Assembly: GCF_900112405.1 (NCBI RefSeq)
Contig: NZ_FOLI01000001.1
Location: 248,001-312,000, forward strand
Origin: Fructobacillus durionis
Lineage (GTDB): Bacteria; Bacillota; Bacilli; Lactobacillales; Lactobacillaceae
Direction of reading: 5' to 3'
DNA length: 64,000 nt
Notes under the pieces: model-generated
What the model was told of the DNA's origin: nothing
Databases searched by the model: none
The model's input: only the letters and a program-made list of their open reading frames with translations
Position numbers and translations under genes: made by a program
In this document: one piece after another, positions 1 to 7,884 of the stretch
Position numbering within the stretch: position 1 is the stretch's first letter
How the letters are laid out: every line of letters starts with the position of its first letter

Positions 1-624
1 AAGCAAGCTGCTGAAGAAGTTGGCTTGGCTGAAGATAAGATTATCATGGCTAAGCGCGGTGATATCATTTCTTATGACGGCCAAACTTTTGAAAAGACTG
101 ATGCAGTACAAGTTGCTGAAACGATGATCGATGGTGATTCATTGAAGGACATCGGAAACGTTGTGCTTCGTGACCGCCGGATTCTTTCTGAAGACGGTGT
201 TTTTGTAACGGTTGTAACGATTGACCGTAAGAAGCGCAAAGTTGTATCAAAGCCAAAAATGACGTCACGTGGTTTCGTTTACGTAAAGGCTAACCGTGAC
301 TTAATGAAGGAAGCCGGTAAGTTGACCATCGAGTCAATTGAAGACTACTTGAAAAACGCCAAGGCCTTTGACTGGAACGAGTTGAAGAACGGTGTCCGTG
401 AAAAGTTGTCACGCTTCTTGTTCAACGAAACTCGTCGTCGCCCAATGGTGATGCCAGTGGTAATGGAAGTTAACCAAAACCGCCGTCCACACCATAAGGG
501 AGAACCTGAAAAAAAGGGTAATAAGAACCATAATAAAAAGGGCCAAAAGCAACAGGGCAAAAATAAGAAGCCAAAGGGTCAAAATAAAAAGCAGGAGCCC
601 GCAAAGAAGCAATCTGCTGAATAA
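1..624 (+). CDS. rnj: Ribonuclease J, C-terminal part (5' end outside the window)
   Basis: The open frame runs in from base 1 with no start, so only the last 207 residues are present. They match the end of RNase J, the 5'-3' exo/endoribonuclease of Gram-positive mRNA decay and rRNA maturation: a GNVVLRDRRILSEDG stretch followed by a small C-terminal alpha/beta domain with the SRGFVYV motif. The metallo-beta-lactamase and beta-CASP catalytic domains would lie upstream. The last 50 or so residues form a very basic Lys/Asn/Gln-rich tail, probably disordered and RNA-binding. An intrinsic terminator follows directly. Whether this is the J1 or J2 paralogue cannot be told from this part. Confidence 0.88.
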   Translation, partial: KQAAEEVGLAEDKIIMAKRGDIISYDGQTFEKTDAVQVAETMIDGDSLKDIGNVVLRDRRILSEDGVFVTVVTIDRKKRKVVSKPKMTSRGFVYVKANRDLMKEAGKLTIESIEDYLKNAKAFDWNELKNGVREKLSRFLFNETRRRPMVMPVVMEVNQNRRPHHKGEPEKKGNKNHNKKGQKQQGKNKKPKGQNKKQEPAKKQSAE

Positions 625-630
625 GTTTGA

Positions 631-660
631 AAAAAGGGAACCGTCATGGTTCTTTTTTTG
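631..660 (+). terminator. Intrinsic terminator after rnj
   Basis: GAACC and GGTTC arms flank a 5-nt loop and are followed by seven T; flanking A and T runs extend the stem. Confidence 0.75.
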
Positions 661-719
661 TTATAGTTAGTTAGAATATATCAAAACTAATTGGAACATC
701 GATGTATTAAGAGGAAATA

Positions 720-1634
720 ATGACAGATATTAATCAGCTAAAAGAGGAGGGGGTACAAGCCCTCGCCGATGAAGAATATCAGAAGGCGACTGAGTTATTG
801 AGTCAGGTTTACGAGAATGACCGGACTTATGAAAATAACCAGCTCTTTGCTAAGGCACTCTTAAACAACAATCAAGTTAATTCAGCCCTAACGATTGCTC
901 AGGAATACGTTGGTGAGTACCTGGGACAGAAGGCGGACTACCAGTTTTATTTTGATGTCTGCCTCGCCGCAGGATACTTTATCATGGCCCGTCGGATGGC
1001 CATGGAGTCCATCTTTAGTGATGATCGAGAAGAACGGCTTCGCCAAATTGACAAGGCCGAGGAGAAAGCACGGGAAGAACGGTCAGAAACGATTCAGAAG
1101 ATTCATCGCCGTTTTAAGCACATTGCCGGCTATGATGTCTTGGAACAGCAACAGATTTATCAAGATGCTCAGCTCTTACCGGTTGAAGATTTTGTCGATG
1201 CGGCAAAGGATTTGCTCTTGGACCCAGACATTATGCCAATTATTCGCGTTTCGGTTTTAACTGATATTCAGTGTTTAGAACTACACCGAAAAGTCAGATA
1301 CCTATATATTGATGGCCAGGAGTACACGACCATCCTTTGTGAGCAACCCAAACCACTCCGTGATGAAATTTATTTCGAAGCACGGGATTATTTAGGTGAA
1401 ACGGTTGGACAGGATGATCCAATTACCAATCAAATGTTGCAAGAACAACTCCGTTTGGAAATGAATGTGCTATTCCCTCAACTTGAGCGAGTGACAGACC
1501 CAATTGCCTGGATACAAGCCGACATTGCCATGATAAAGGGAAACCGAATGGATGAGCAACAGCATGAAAGTGTTGAACAGGCAGCCATTCATGATTATGC
1601 GCACCGCTTACTTTCTGAGATGGGTGCGTTATAA
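720..1634 (+). CDS. Tetratricopeptide-repeat protein
   Basis: This 304-residue soluble protein has no signal peptide. The first 100 residues look like two to three TPR helix pairs (for example KATELLSQVYENDRTYENNQ and the following LFAKALLNNN). A charged coiled segment rich in Glu/Arg/Lys follows (about 105-130), then an alpha-helical C-terminal region. TPR proteins are scaffolds for protein contacts; no enzyme motif is visible. The ATG is preceded by AGAGGAAA. Lactic acid bacteria commonly carry a TPR protein between the RNase J gene and tuf, which fits this position. The specific partner or role is unknown. Confidence 0.7.
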   Translation: MTDINQLKEEGVQALADEEYQKATELLSQVYENDRTYENNQLFAKALLNNNQVNSALTIAQEYVGEYLGQKADYQFYFDVCLAAGYFIMARRMAMESIFSDDREERLRQIDKAEEKAREERSETIQKIHRRFKHIAGYDVLEQQQIYQDAQLLPVEDFVDAAKDLLLDPDIMPIIRVSVLTDIQCLELHRKVRYLYIDGQEYTTILCEQPKPLRDEIYFEARDYLGETVGQDDPITNQMLQEQLRLEMNVLFPQLERVTDPIAWIQADIAMIKGNRMDEQQHESVEQAAIHDYAHRLLSEMGAL

Positions 1635-1706
1635 TAGGGGTGGCTAATCAGAGAATTCAGAGTGCAATACGCTTGTTTTTGGTAGAACTTTTTCATTTGA
1701 AAAGTG

Positions 1707-1735
1707 TTTACAAAAATTTAAGAAGTTAGTATAAT
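1707..1735 (+). promoter_or_regulatory. tuf promoter
   Basis: TTTACA at 1707-1712 and TATAAT at 1730-1735 are separated by 17 bp, a near-consensus sigma-A promoter. It leaves a leader of about 115 nt before tuf. Confidence 0.8.
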
Positions 1736-1758
1736 TGAATTCGGCTCATCAGCCAGAA

Positions 1759-1800
1759 AAACGTTTGGAACGGTTGTTTTTATCGTCCAAGCGTTGTAAA
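1759..1800 (+). other. Hairpin in the tuf 5' leader
   Basis: An imperfect inverted repeat (AACGTTTGGAACG pairing with CGTCCAAGCGTT around a U-rich loop) lies between the tuf promoter and its ribosome binding site. There is no T-run directly after it, so it is not a standard terminator. It could stabilise the mRNA or regulate tuf; no known leader family was recognised. Confidence 0.45.
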
Positions 1801-1859
1801 ATATAAACATACGATTTTCTTGGGTCTATCCTGAGAAATAAAATTTGGAGGAAACTACA

Positions 1860-3047
1860 TTGGCTAAGGAAACATACGTTCGTAACAAGCCCCACGTTAA
1901 CATTGGTACTATCGGTCACGTCGATCACGGAAAGACTACTTTGACTGCCGCTATCTCAAAGGTATTGGCTGAAAAGGAAGGTAAGACTGCTACAGACTTC
2001 GCCGAAATCGATAACGCCCCTGAAGAAAAGGAACGTGGAATCACAATCAACACGTCCCACATCGAATACGAAACGGACGCACGTCACTACGCCCACATCG
2101 ATGCCCCAGGTCACGCGGATTACGTTAAGAACATGATCACTGGTGCCGCACAAATGGATGGTGCCATCTTGGTTGTTGCCGCAACTGATGGTCCTATGCC
2201 ACAGACTCGTGAGCACATCTTGCTTGCCCGCCAGGTTGGTGTTGAACACTTGGTTGTCTTCTTGAACAAGACTGACCTTGTTGACGATGAAGAATTGGTT
2301 GACTTGGTTGAAATGGAAGTTCGTGAATTGTTGTCAGAATATGACTTCCCAGGCGATGACATTCCTGTAATCAAGGGATCAGCTTTGAAGGCACTTGAAG
2401 GCGACAAGGAACAAGAACAAGTTATCTTGGACTTGATGAAGGCCGTTGACGAATACATCCCAACTCCTGCACGTGAAGATGACAAGCCATTCTTGATGCC
2501 TGTCGAAGACGTATTTACGATCACTGGTCGTGGTACTGTTGCTTCTGGTCGTGTTGACCGTGGTGTTTTGACTACTGGTACTGAAGTTGAAATCGTTGGT
2601 TTGAAGGACGAAATTTCAAAGACTACTGTTACTGGAATCGAAATGTTCCGTAAGACTTTGGAAGAAGCTCAAGCTGGTGACAACATTGGTGCATTGCTCC
2701 GTGGTGTTGACCGTGACCAAATCGAACGTGGACAAGTTTTGGCAGCCCCTGGCTCAATCAAGACTCACAAGAAGTTCAAGGCTGAAGTTTATGTCTTGAC
2801 TAAGGAAGAAGGAGGCCGTCACACGCCATTCTTCACTAACTACCGTCCACAGTTCTACTTCCACACAACTGATGTTACTGGTGTTGTGGAATTGCCTGCT
2901 GGCGTAGAAATGGTTATGCCTGGTGACCAAGTAACGTTCGACGTTGAATTGATCGCTCCAGTTGCCATTGAAAAGGGATTGAAGTTTACTGTTCGTGAAG
3001 GTGGCCACACTGTTGGTGCCGGAACTGTTACTGAAATCGAAGGCTAA
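1860..3047 (+). CDS. tuf: Translation elongation factor Tu
   Basis: EF-Tu carries aminoacyl-tRNA to the ribosome as a GTP complex. The 395-residue product has all GTPase motifs: G1 GHVDHGKT, G2 RGITI, G3 DAPGH, G4 NKTD, G5 SAL. The usual domains 2 and 3 follow, ending in the conserved [13 protein letters not shown]. The start is TTG at 1860, giving [19 protein letters not shown]. It lies 8 nt after the GGAGG at 1847-1851; an upstream in-frame TTG at 1845 overlaps that ribosome binding site and is not credible. Codon use is strongly biased, as expected for a highly expressed gene. It is monocistronic, with a strong promoter and its own terminator. Confidence 0.98.
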   Translation: MAKETYVRNKPHVNIGTIGHVDHGKTTLTAAISKVLAEKEGKTATDFAEIDNAPEEKERGITINTSHIEYETDARHYAHIDAPGHADYVKNMITGAAQMDGAILVVAATDGPMPQTREHILLARQVGVEHLVVFLNKTDLVDDEELVDLVEMEVRELLSEYDFPGDDIPVIKGSALKALEGDKEQEQVILDLMKAVDEYIPTPAREDDKPFLMPVEDVFTITGRGTVASGRVDRGVLTTGTEVEIVGLKDEISKTTVTGIEMFRKTLEEAQAGDNIGALLRGVDRDQIERGQVLAAPGSIKTHKKFKAEVYVLTKEEGGRHTPFFTNYRPQFYFHTTDVTGVVELPAGVEMVMPGDQVTFDVELIAPVAIEKGLKFTVREGGHTVGAGTVTEIEG

Positions 3048-3060
3048 TTCATTAGTTTTC

Positions 3061-3087
3061 AAAAAGTCTGCTTACGCAGGCTTTTTT
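3061..3087 (+). terminator. Intrinsic terminator after tuf
   Basis: AGTCTGC (3065-3071) and GCAGGCT (3076-3082) form a 7-bp stem with a TTAC loop followed by a T-run. Confidence 0.85.
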
Positions 3088-3244
3088 CTTTTGCACTTTT
3101 TTGTCCGTTTTTACAGTTTGATTACATATGTCACAGTTTTGCTCTGAATGTTTTGAAAATGACATGGATATAGTACAATAGTGAACGGTTTTGTAATACA
3201 AGTGTGAAGTATTTAAATGCTTCTGGATTTAGGAGAGAGTGTTC

Positions 3245-5251
3245 ATGTTGAAACGGTTGATGACTATAATGGCAGTTTTCTTGCTAACGGGAGTATCAAC
3301 AGTTCAAACTTTTGCTGACGAGGTACAACCGGAGTCGAATAAATACGTGAAGTCAATCGATTTGACGGACGTTACCAATAGCGCTGCTAAGCAATATAGC
3401 GTTGATGATATGATGCGGGTCACTTGGACTTTTGATATTCCAACTGGTGAAAAGATTCAGGCGGGGGAGAAAACGAAGTTTTTCGTTCCATTAAATTTCT
3501 CCATTGATAAAACAACTGGTATTCCTGGTGCTGACCGAAATGGGGCGAAGGACTCTACCGATCCTGATACGGGGAAGGTGCTTGGAAAAACAACAGTGGA
3601 AGATCACTATGTTGTGATTACTTGGAATGAAAACGGGGCCGCCTTAATCAATACTCAAGGGGTAAGAGGGACAACGGATGCCCTTGTCGGCTGGAACTTA
3701 CCTGATAAAAAGCATGAAACGAAGAATGTGCCAATTAATTGGGGGACTGATGGATCAGTTACTGTCCCAACAGCACCAACTGTCGTCCCTTCAGATCCAA
3801 CGCCTGCTCCAGTAACACCTGATTCAAAGAATAACTTTACAATGAATAAATCTGGGGATTTCACTAAGTCGAATGACCCGGGTTACATGTATTGGATGGT
3901 CCGGCTGAATGGTGTGCAAAAGACACTCACAAACGCTGTTTTGACTGACACAATGGGTGCCGGACAGACTCTAGCAACAAATAAAATTTTCAAGGTCTAT
4001 ACCTATGATATTGACAAAGATGGTGAATGGGTAAACCAGCAAGAGGTGTACCCTCAGCCAAAGATGGTACCGGTTTATAGTCAAGACGGGAAGGATATCA
4101 CCGGATTTACAATCGACCTGGGAACGATTGATAAACCGACCACTGTTTTTTACTACACAAAGTATGATTATCAAAATACCGCTGACGGAACGGCCTTCAC
4201 AAATAGTGCTAGCTTGAAAGCGACGGAGACGACTGATTCCGCGGTTGACGTACCAACTGCTCATAAGTATTTTGACTATAAGACCATTATTAATCCGCAT
4301 GGACGGCCAAATGAAAGTGATTTGAAGCGTGTCATTACCCATACCACTCACTACCGGGACCGTCAGGGAAACAAGCTGCATGATGATACTGTCCAAACGA
4401 TTACCTATACTCGTGATGGCAATCTAGACGAAAACGGTCACTTCCAAGCGACAAGCGATTGGACAGCGACGCCGTCATCGACTTTTGCAGCGGTTTCAGA
4501 TACTAAGATTAAGGGTTATAAGGTTGTCGACGATTCAGAGAATAAAGCGCTTGCGACAAAGGCAGACAGCTCTTCTTCTGAAAGTACGATTTACTATGAT
4601 CGTGATGTGACACCGGTCACGCCCGATAACCCACATGGGCATGGCAGTGATGTGGAGAAGACAATTACTCATATCACTCACTATCTTGACCGGGCCGGCC
4701 ATAAGGTTCACGATGACACGGTACAAGTAATCGTTTATAAGCGTGCTGGTGAACTGGATGCGGACGGTCACTTTACAGCAACGAGTGATTGGAAGGCGGA
4801 ACCTTCGGATACCTTTGCTGCTGTTGAATTGCCAACGATTGATGGCTATAAAGTCGTGAACGATTCTGAAAATAAAGCCCTTTTAACAACGGTTGATAGT
4901 TCGGATTCAGAAAGCACCATTGTCTACGATAAGATGGCAGCGCCAGTTCCGGATGTAAATCCTAGTCCGAATGTACCAGACACACCTACGCCGGATGTGG
5001 AACCGACCCCAAGTGTGCCTAACCAGCCAATACCCTCTGTTAATCCTGCTCGACATCACCCAGGACCTTTTTCTCTGCCCGCTACTAGTGAAAAGGGCGT
5101 GGTGGAAGAGTCCAGTGTTGTCGAGAGTCAGCCTCTGCCTGAAACAGGGAAGATTGAAAAAAATCAGCAAAATGGTTGGTCAATTGTGTTGATTTCGATT
5201 CTTGGAATGACCTCGTTGTTCTGGCGGAAGAGTCGTCAAAAGAAAAATTAG
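3245..5251 (+). CDS. LPETG wall-anchored adhesin with two mucin-binding-type repeats
   Basis: The secreted surface protein has 668 residues. A signal peptide (residues 1-25, ending TFA-DEV) precedes two Ig-like adhesin modules resembling collagen/fibrinogen-binding MSCRAMM domains (about 30-165 and 200-340). Two tandem repeats of about 105 residues follow (both with ITH-TH-Y-DR-G-K and HDDTVQ); they resemble MucBP/Muc_B2 modules. A Pro-rich wall spacer leads to LPETG at residue 631, a hydrophobic helix and the basic tail RKSRQKKN: a standard sortase substrate. A second sortase-like LPATS lies 20 residues earlier, at 611. The start is ATG 3245, 7 nt after AGGAGAG; the in-frame GTG at 3239 is too close to that site. 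The N-terminal region is paralogous to the next gene. The ligand is unknown. Confidence 0.85.
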   Translation: MLKRLMTIMAVFLLTGVSTVQTFADEVQPESNKYVKSIDLTDVTNSAAKQYSVDDMMRVTWTFDIPTGEKIQAGEKTKFFVPLNFSIDKTTGIPGADRNGAKDSTDPDTGKVLGKTTVEDHYVVITWNENGAALINTQGVRGTTDALVGWNLPDKKHETKNVPINWGTDGSVTVPTAPTVVPSDPTPAPVTPDSKNNFTMNKSGDFTKSNDPGYMYWMVRLNGVQKTLTNAVLTDTMGAGQTLATNKIFKVYTYDIDKDGEWVNQQEVYPQPKMVPVYSQDGKDITGFTIDLGTIDKPTTVFYYTKYDYQNTADGTAFTNSASLKATETTDSAVDVPTAHKYFDYKTIINPHGRPNESDLKRVITHTTHYRDRQGNKLHDDTVQTITYTRDGNLDENGHFQATSDWTATPSSTFAAVSDTKIKGYKVVDDSENKALATKADSSSSESTIYYDRDVTPVTPDNPHGHGSDVEKTITHITHYLDRAGHKVHDDTVQVIVYKRAGELDADGHFTATSDWKAEPSDTFAAVELPTIDGYKVVNDSENKALLTTVDSSDSESTIVYDKMAAPVPDVNPSPNVPDTPTPDVEPTPSVPNQPIPSVNPARHHPGPFSLPATSEKGVVEESSVVESQPLPETGKIEKNQQNGWSIVLISILGMTSLFWRKSRQKKN

Positions 5252-5272
5252 TGTTTTGCATATTTTTTGAAT

Positions 5273-5311
5273 AAAAAGGCAGCATTACCATTGGTAACAC
5301 TGCCTTTTTTT
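5273..5311 (+). terminator. Intrinsic terminator between the two adhesin genes
   Basis: AAAAAGGCAG, inner arms TTACC and GGTAA, then CTGCC and seven T. Confidence 0.85.
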
Positions 5312-5466
5312 ATTTGTTTTGAATTATTCTAAAATTACGAAATGATGACGTTCTCGTGACTTTTTTGTTGATTTCTATTTACAGCAAATATCTATAGTAT
5401 ACTTACGCTAGTCTTCCACCAAGAGACATAAAAATTAGAACATTATGCCTTTTAGAGAGAGAGTAT

Positions 5467-6777
5467 ATGGGAATTAAACATTTTTTGATTACTGCAGCAG
5501 CCTTTCTGCTTGCAGCCGTTGTTGGGTTAAGCGTCTTGCGTAGTGAGGCGGATGCCTTCAACAAATATATAACAGGGGTTGAGTTAACTGATTTAGATAA
5601 TAAGAAAGCTAAGTCATATGGCCCTTATGATAACATGCAGATTAAGTGGGATTTTTCGGTGCCAAAGGGGACTGAACTTAAAGCGGGCGATAGCATGGAT
5701 GTTATCGTACCGAAAGTATTCAACTTAGAGGGTGTACCAGACTTTGATATCAAAGATAACGATAAGAACGTTATTGCACACTGTACAACAGCTGCCAACC
5801 GACTGGTTCTTGTTGTGACCTGGACGGATGAGGCTGTTAAAACATTGGGTGAAAAGAACCTGGATGGGTATTTTTACGTTAATTCCAAGTGGAAGGTCGA
5901 CATTGTTAATTGGAAGCAAGAAATTCCAATCGATTGGGATGTTCCTGGGATGCTTCCAAGCCATGCTGATATTACGCCAGCGCCCCCTTCGCCCAACCCA
6001 GCGGATAATAAGCTCCGAAAGGACGGCGGTTTCGCTGGTGAAGGACCCGGCCTCATTTACTGGGTGGTACGAGCGAATTGGGCACAAAATGAAATCAAGA
6101 ATGCTAAGGTGACCGACCATGTCGGACCGGGCCAGACGCTGGACCGCAGCCGACCAATTCGAGTGATTAAGTGTAAGGTGGTTGGAAAGGATGTCGAGGA
6201 GGTTTGCGACATTCAGCCAAAGAGCATCAAGTACAAGTCGGACACCGAGTTTGTGGTGGATGTCGGGGATATCGATTTTCCAGTCAACGTCTTCTACTAT
6301 ACGAAGTTTGATACTAGCTTGCCGAAGGGAACGACTTTTTCGAATTCGGCCGAGTTGAGTGGGGATGACTATGAGACCCAGAAGGTGACAGCTTATACGA
6401 GTTCTTACTCGGGATCGGGCTCTTCTGATGGACCCGGGGGCACACCGGTGAACCCAACGCCAGGACCTAGTCCTAAGCCGGATCCAAAGCCAACACCTTC
6501 ACCTAGTCCTAGTCCGGCACCAGCGCCTAGCCCGAAGGTGCAACCGGTACCAAGCCCCAAAGTGCGACCAAAGTCAACGCCTGCTCATCAGCAGGCGCCG
6601 GCGCCAGTAGTGAAGAAAGAAGAGCAAGCCGTTGGCAGTCAGGCGGAGCAATCCGACGGGGGACTACCTGAAACAGCTGCAAACTGGAAGCTGCAAAAGC
6701 CAGTATTGGCACTTGGATTCCTGGCGATTGTCTCTTCCGCTTTAGCCACTTGGTTTACGAAGTCGAAGAAAAATTAA
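5467..6777 (+). CDS. LPETA wall-anchored adhesin, paralogue of the upstream gene
   Basis: This 436-residue secreted protein has a signal peptide (1-29, ending SEADA). Two adhesin modules follow (about 32-170 and 190-320). They share with the upstream protein the N-terminal pattern KYI-G-ELTD-N-K-AK-Y, the phrase YW(M/V)VR, the GPGQTL block and an NVFYYTKFD strand. Mucin-binding-type repeats are absent. A Pro/Ser/Lys spacer of about 75 residues replaces them, then LPETA at 400, a hydrophobic helix and a KSKKN tail. The fifth sorting position is Ala rather than Gly. The ATG at 5467 follows a purine-rich AGAGAGAGAG. Separate terminators show that the two adhesins are transcribed independently. 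The ligand is unknown. Confidence 0.83.
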   Translation: MGIKHFLITAAAFLLAAVVGLSVLRSEADAFNKYITGVELTDLDNKKAKSYGPYDNMQIKWDFSVPKGTELKAGDSMDVIVPKVFNLEGVPDFDIKDNDKNVIAHCTTAANRLVLVVTWTDEAVKTLGEKNLDGYFYVNSKWKVDIVNWKQEIPIDWDVPGMLPSHADITPAPPSPNPADNKLRKDGGFAGEGPGLIYWVVRANWAQNEIKNAKVTDHVGPGQTLDRSRPIRVIKCKVVGKDVEEVCDIQPKSIKYKSDTEFVVDVGDIDFPVNVFYYTKFDTSLPKGTTFSNSAELSGDDYETQKVTAYTSSYSGSGSSDGPGGTPVNPTPGPSPKPDPKPTPSPSPSPAPAPSPKVQPVPSPKVRPKSTPAHQQAPAPVVKKEEQAVGSQAEQSDGGLPETAANWKLQKPVLALGFLAIVSSALATWFTKSKKN

Positions 6778-6794
6778 CGATGATTTTTAGTAAA

Positions 6795-6830
6795 AGAAAA
6801 GCAGCCTTATTCATCAGGCTGCTTTTTTAA
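6795..6830. terminator. Bidirectional terminator between convergent genes
   Basis: AAGCAGCCT (6799-6807) pairs with AGGCTGC (6816-6822), followed by six T and preceded by an A-run, so it can serve both the adhesin and the minus-strand gene. Confidence 0.8.
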
Positions 6831-6833
6831 TGC

Positions 6834-6971
6834 TTATTTTTCGTCCTTTGGTTGTTGACCCAAGGCTTTTTCACGGTCTTCCTTTTCCTTATCCGTAATT
6901 GGATCTGGGAAAGAAATCAAATCTTCGAGCGGGTTGTTCAAACGCTCTTCTTTGTTAACGATGCGTGCCAT
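6834..6971 (-). CDS. Conserved-type small acidic protein, 45 residues
   Basis: The protein is short, charged and has no membrane segment or signal peptide (starts MARIVNKEERLNNPLEDL). The start is chosen at 6971 because AAGGAG lies 8 nt upstream on the minus strand. The frame stays open for another 51 codons upstream, but that stretch is A/T-rich, has no ribosome binding site and overlaps the neighbouring gene. A methyltransferase-like gene lies upstream on the same strand, so they may be co-transcribed. No family or function was recognised. Confidence 0.6.
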   Translation of the reverse strand: MARIVNKEERLNNPLEDLISFPDPITDKEKEDREKALGQQPKDEK

Positions 6972-7041
6972 TCGGTGCTCCTTTAGTTTTGCTAGTTCTA
7001 TTATACAAAAATTTACTTTAAGCCTAGATAAAAGTCTGAGG

Positions 7042-7575
7042 TTAATCTTTAGATTTTTCTTTCTCGAAGAGGAGGGTTGAACCGTCTTTGGCTGAGAAAG
7101 TGGCCGTTGAGAAGGTACCTTCAAAGTCCGCTTCGATTGCCTTTTGAAGTGCTGCTAAATGATCGCTTGGCTGAACCAGAACAATCAATTGTCCATCGTC
7201 TTTTAGAAATGACCAGGCCGTTTCACTTTCGGCGTTGATGGTGTGCTGGTTTACCTTTTCGGCCTTTGTATAGTCAAGGATGATGAGGTCAACCTTTGTT
7301 AAACGGCCTAGTTCTTTTTGAAGACCATCAGTAGATAGGACGCCGTTTTCGACCGTCACACGGTCTTGCAGCCCGGCCATAAAGAGGGAAGCGGCGGTTT
7401 TGTTGGCTTCTTCGCGATCTTCGTGAAAGGAGAGAACCATGCCGTCTTTACCAACGTGTGAGGCGAGAAAACGGGTCTTTTGTCCGTTACCGGCCCGACC
7501 GTCAACAACAAGCATCCCTGTTTGAACCTGGGTTTCCAAGTAGTTTTGTAAAAAGCTTTCGTTTGAAAAAGACAT
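7042..7575 (-). CDS. Divergent YtqB-like SAM-dependent methyltransferase
   Basis: The 177-residue soluble protein has a class I methyltransferase layout. It starts with VVDGRAGNGQKTRFLA (residues 23-38), equivalent to the SAM-binding motif I (D-x-GNGxDT) of YtqB/rRNA methylase proteins. A second strand with an acidic residue (LSFHED) and a VDLIILDY strand follow. The usual YtqB catalytic segment after motif IV (NLGYLPG) is replaced by LDYTKAEKVNQHT, so activity is uncertain. The ribosome binding site is GGAGGTG. The 45-residue gene follows on the same strand. The fold assignment is fairly secure; substrate and even activity are not. Confidence 0.6.
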   Translation of the reverse strand: MSFSNESFLQNYLETQVQTGMLVVDGRAGNGQKTRFLASHVGKDGMVLSFHEDREEANKTAASLFMAGLQDRVTVENGVLSTDGLQKELGRLTKVDLIILDYTKAEKVNQHTINAESETAWSFLKDDGQLIVLVQPSDHLAALQKAIEADFEGTFSTATFSAKDGSTLLFEKEKSKD

Positions 7576-7597
7576 GTTTCACCTCCAGTGAATTCTA

Positions 7598-7627
7598 CTG
7601 ATAGTATAGCGAATCTTATGGTATAAT
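7598..7627 (+). promoter_or_regulatory. Probable leuS promoter
   Basis: TATAAT at 7622-7627 lies just upstream of the T-box leader; the best -35 candidate is CTGATA at 7598-7603 (18-bp spacing), which is weak. Confidence 0.55.
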
Positions 7628-7639
7628 AATAGTACTTTT

Positions 7640-7862
7640 CAACACTAGTAGTAACAGCGGAGCATCAGAAAGTAAGCGGGGCTGCGAGCTTACCAACCAA
7701 CGTTATGAACTCGGTTGAAAGCGTGATTGGTGAACAACAGTAGTCAGTCCGTTATACCGCGTTAAGGTACTGAGGCAGAGGGTGACTTTTGCAAAATGTA
7801 GGTGGGACCGCGGTTTCAACCGCCCTACGTTGGCTTTTTTGAGCTGACGTGGGGCTTTTTTA
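7640..7862 (+). promoter_or_regulatory. Leucine T-box leader of leuS
   Basis: A T-box riboswitch senses uncharged tRNA and switches between terminator and antiterminator. The conserved T-box core AGGTGGGACCGCGG lies at 7800-7813. Upstream is the long stem I, where the specifier-loop context GAACTCGG presents CTC (7710-7712), a leucine codon consistent with leuS downstream. The terminator stem GCCCTACGTTGGC (7822-7834) with GCTGACGTGGGGC (7843-7855) ends in six T. The AGCG and AGTCAG-like stem I elements are also present. Leucine limitation should therefore raise leuS transcription. Confidence 0.93.
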
Positions 7863-7884
7863 TTTAAATAAAAGGGGAATATAG

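Noticed and set aside
1845-1859. In-frame TTG upstream of tuf
   Set aside because: It overlaps the GGAGG ribosome binding site; TTG 1860 gives the conserved EF-Tu N-terminus.
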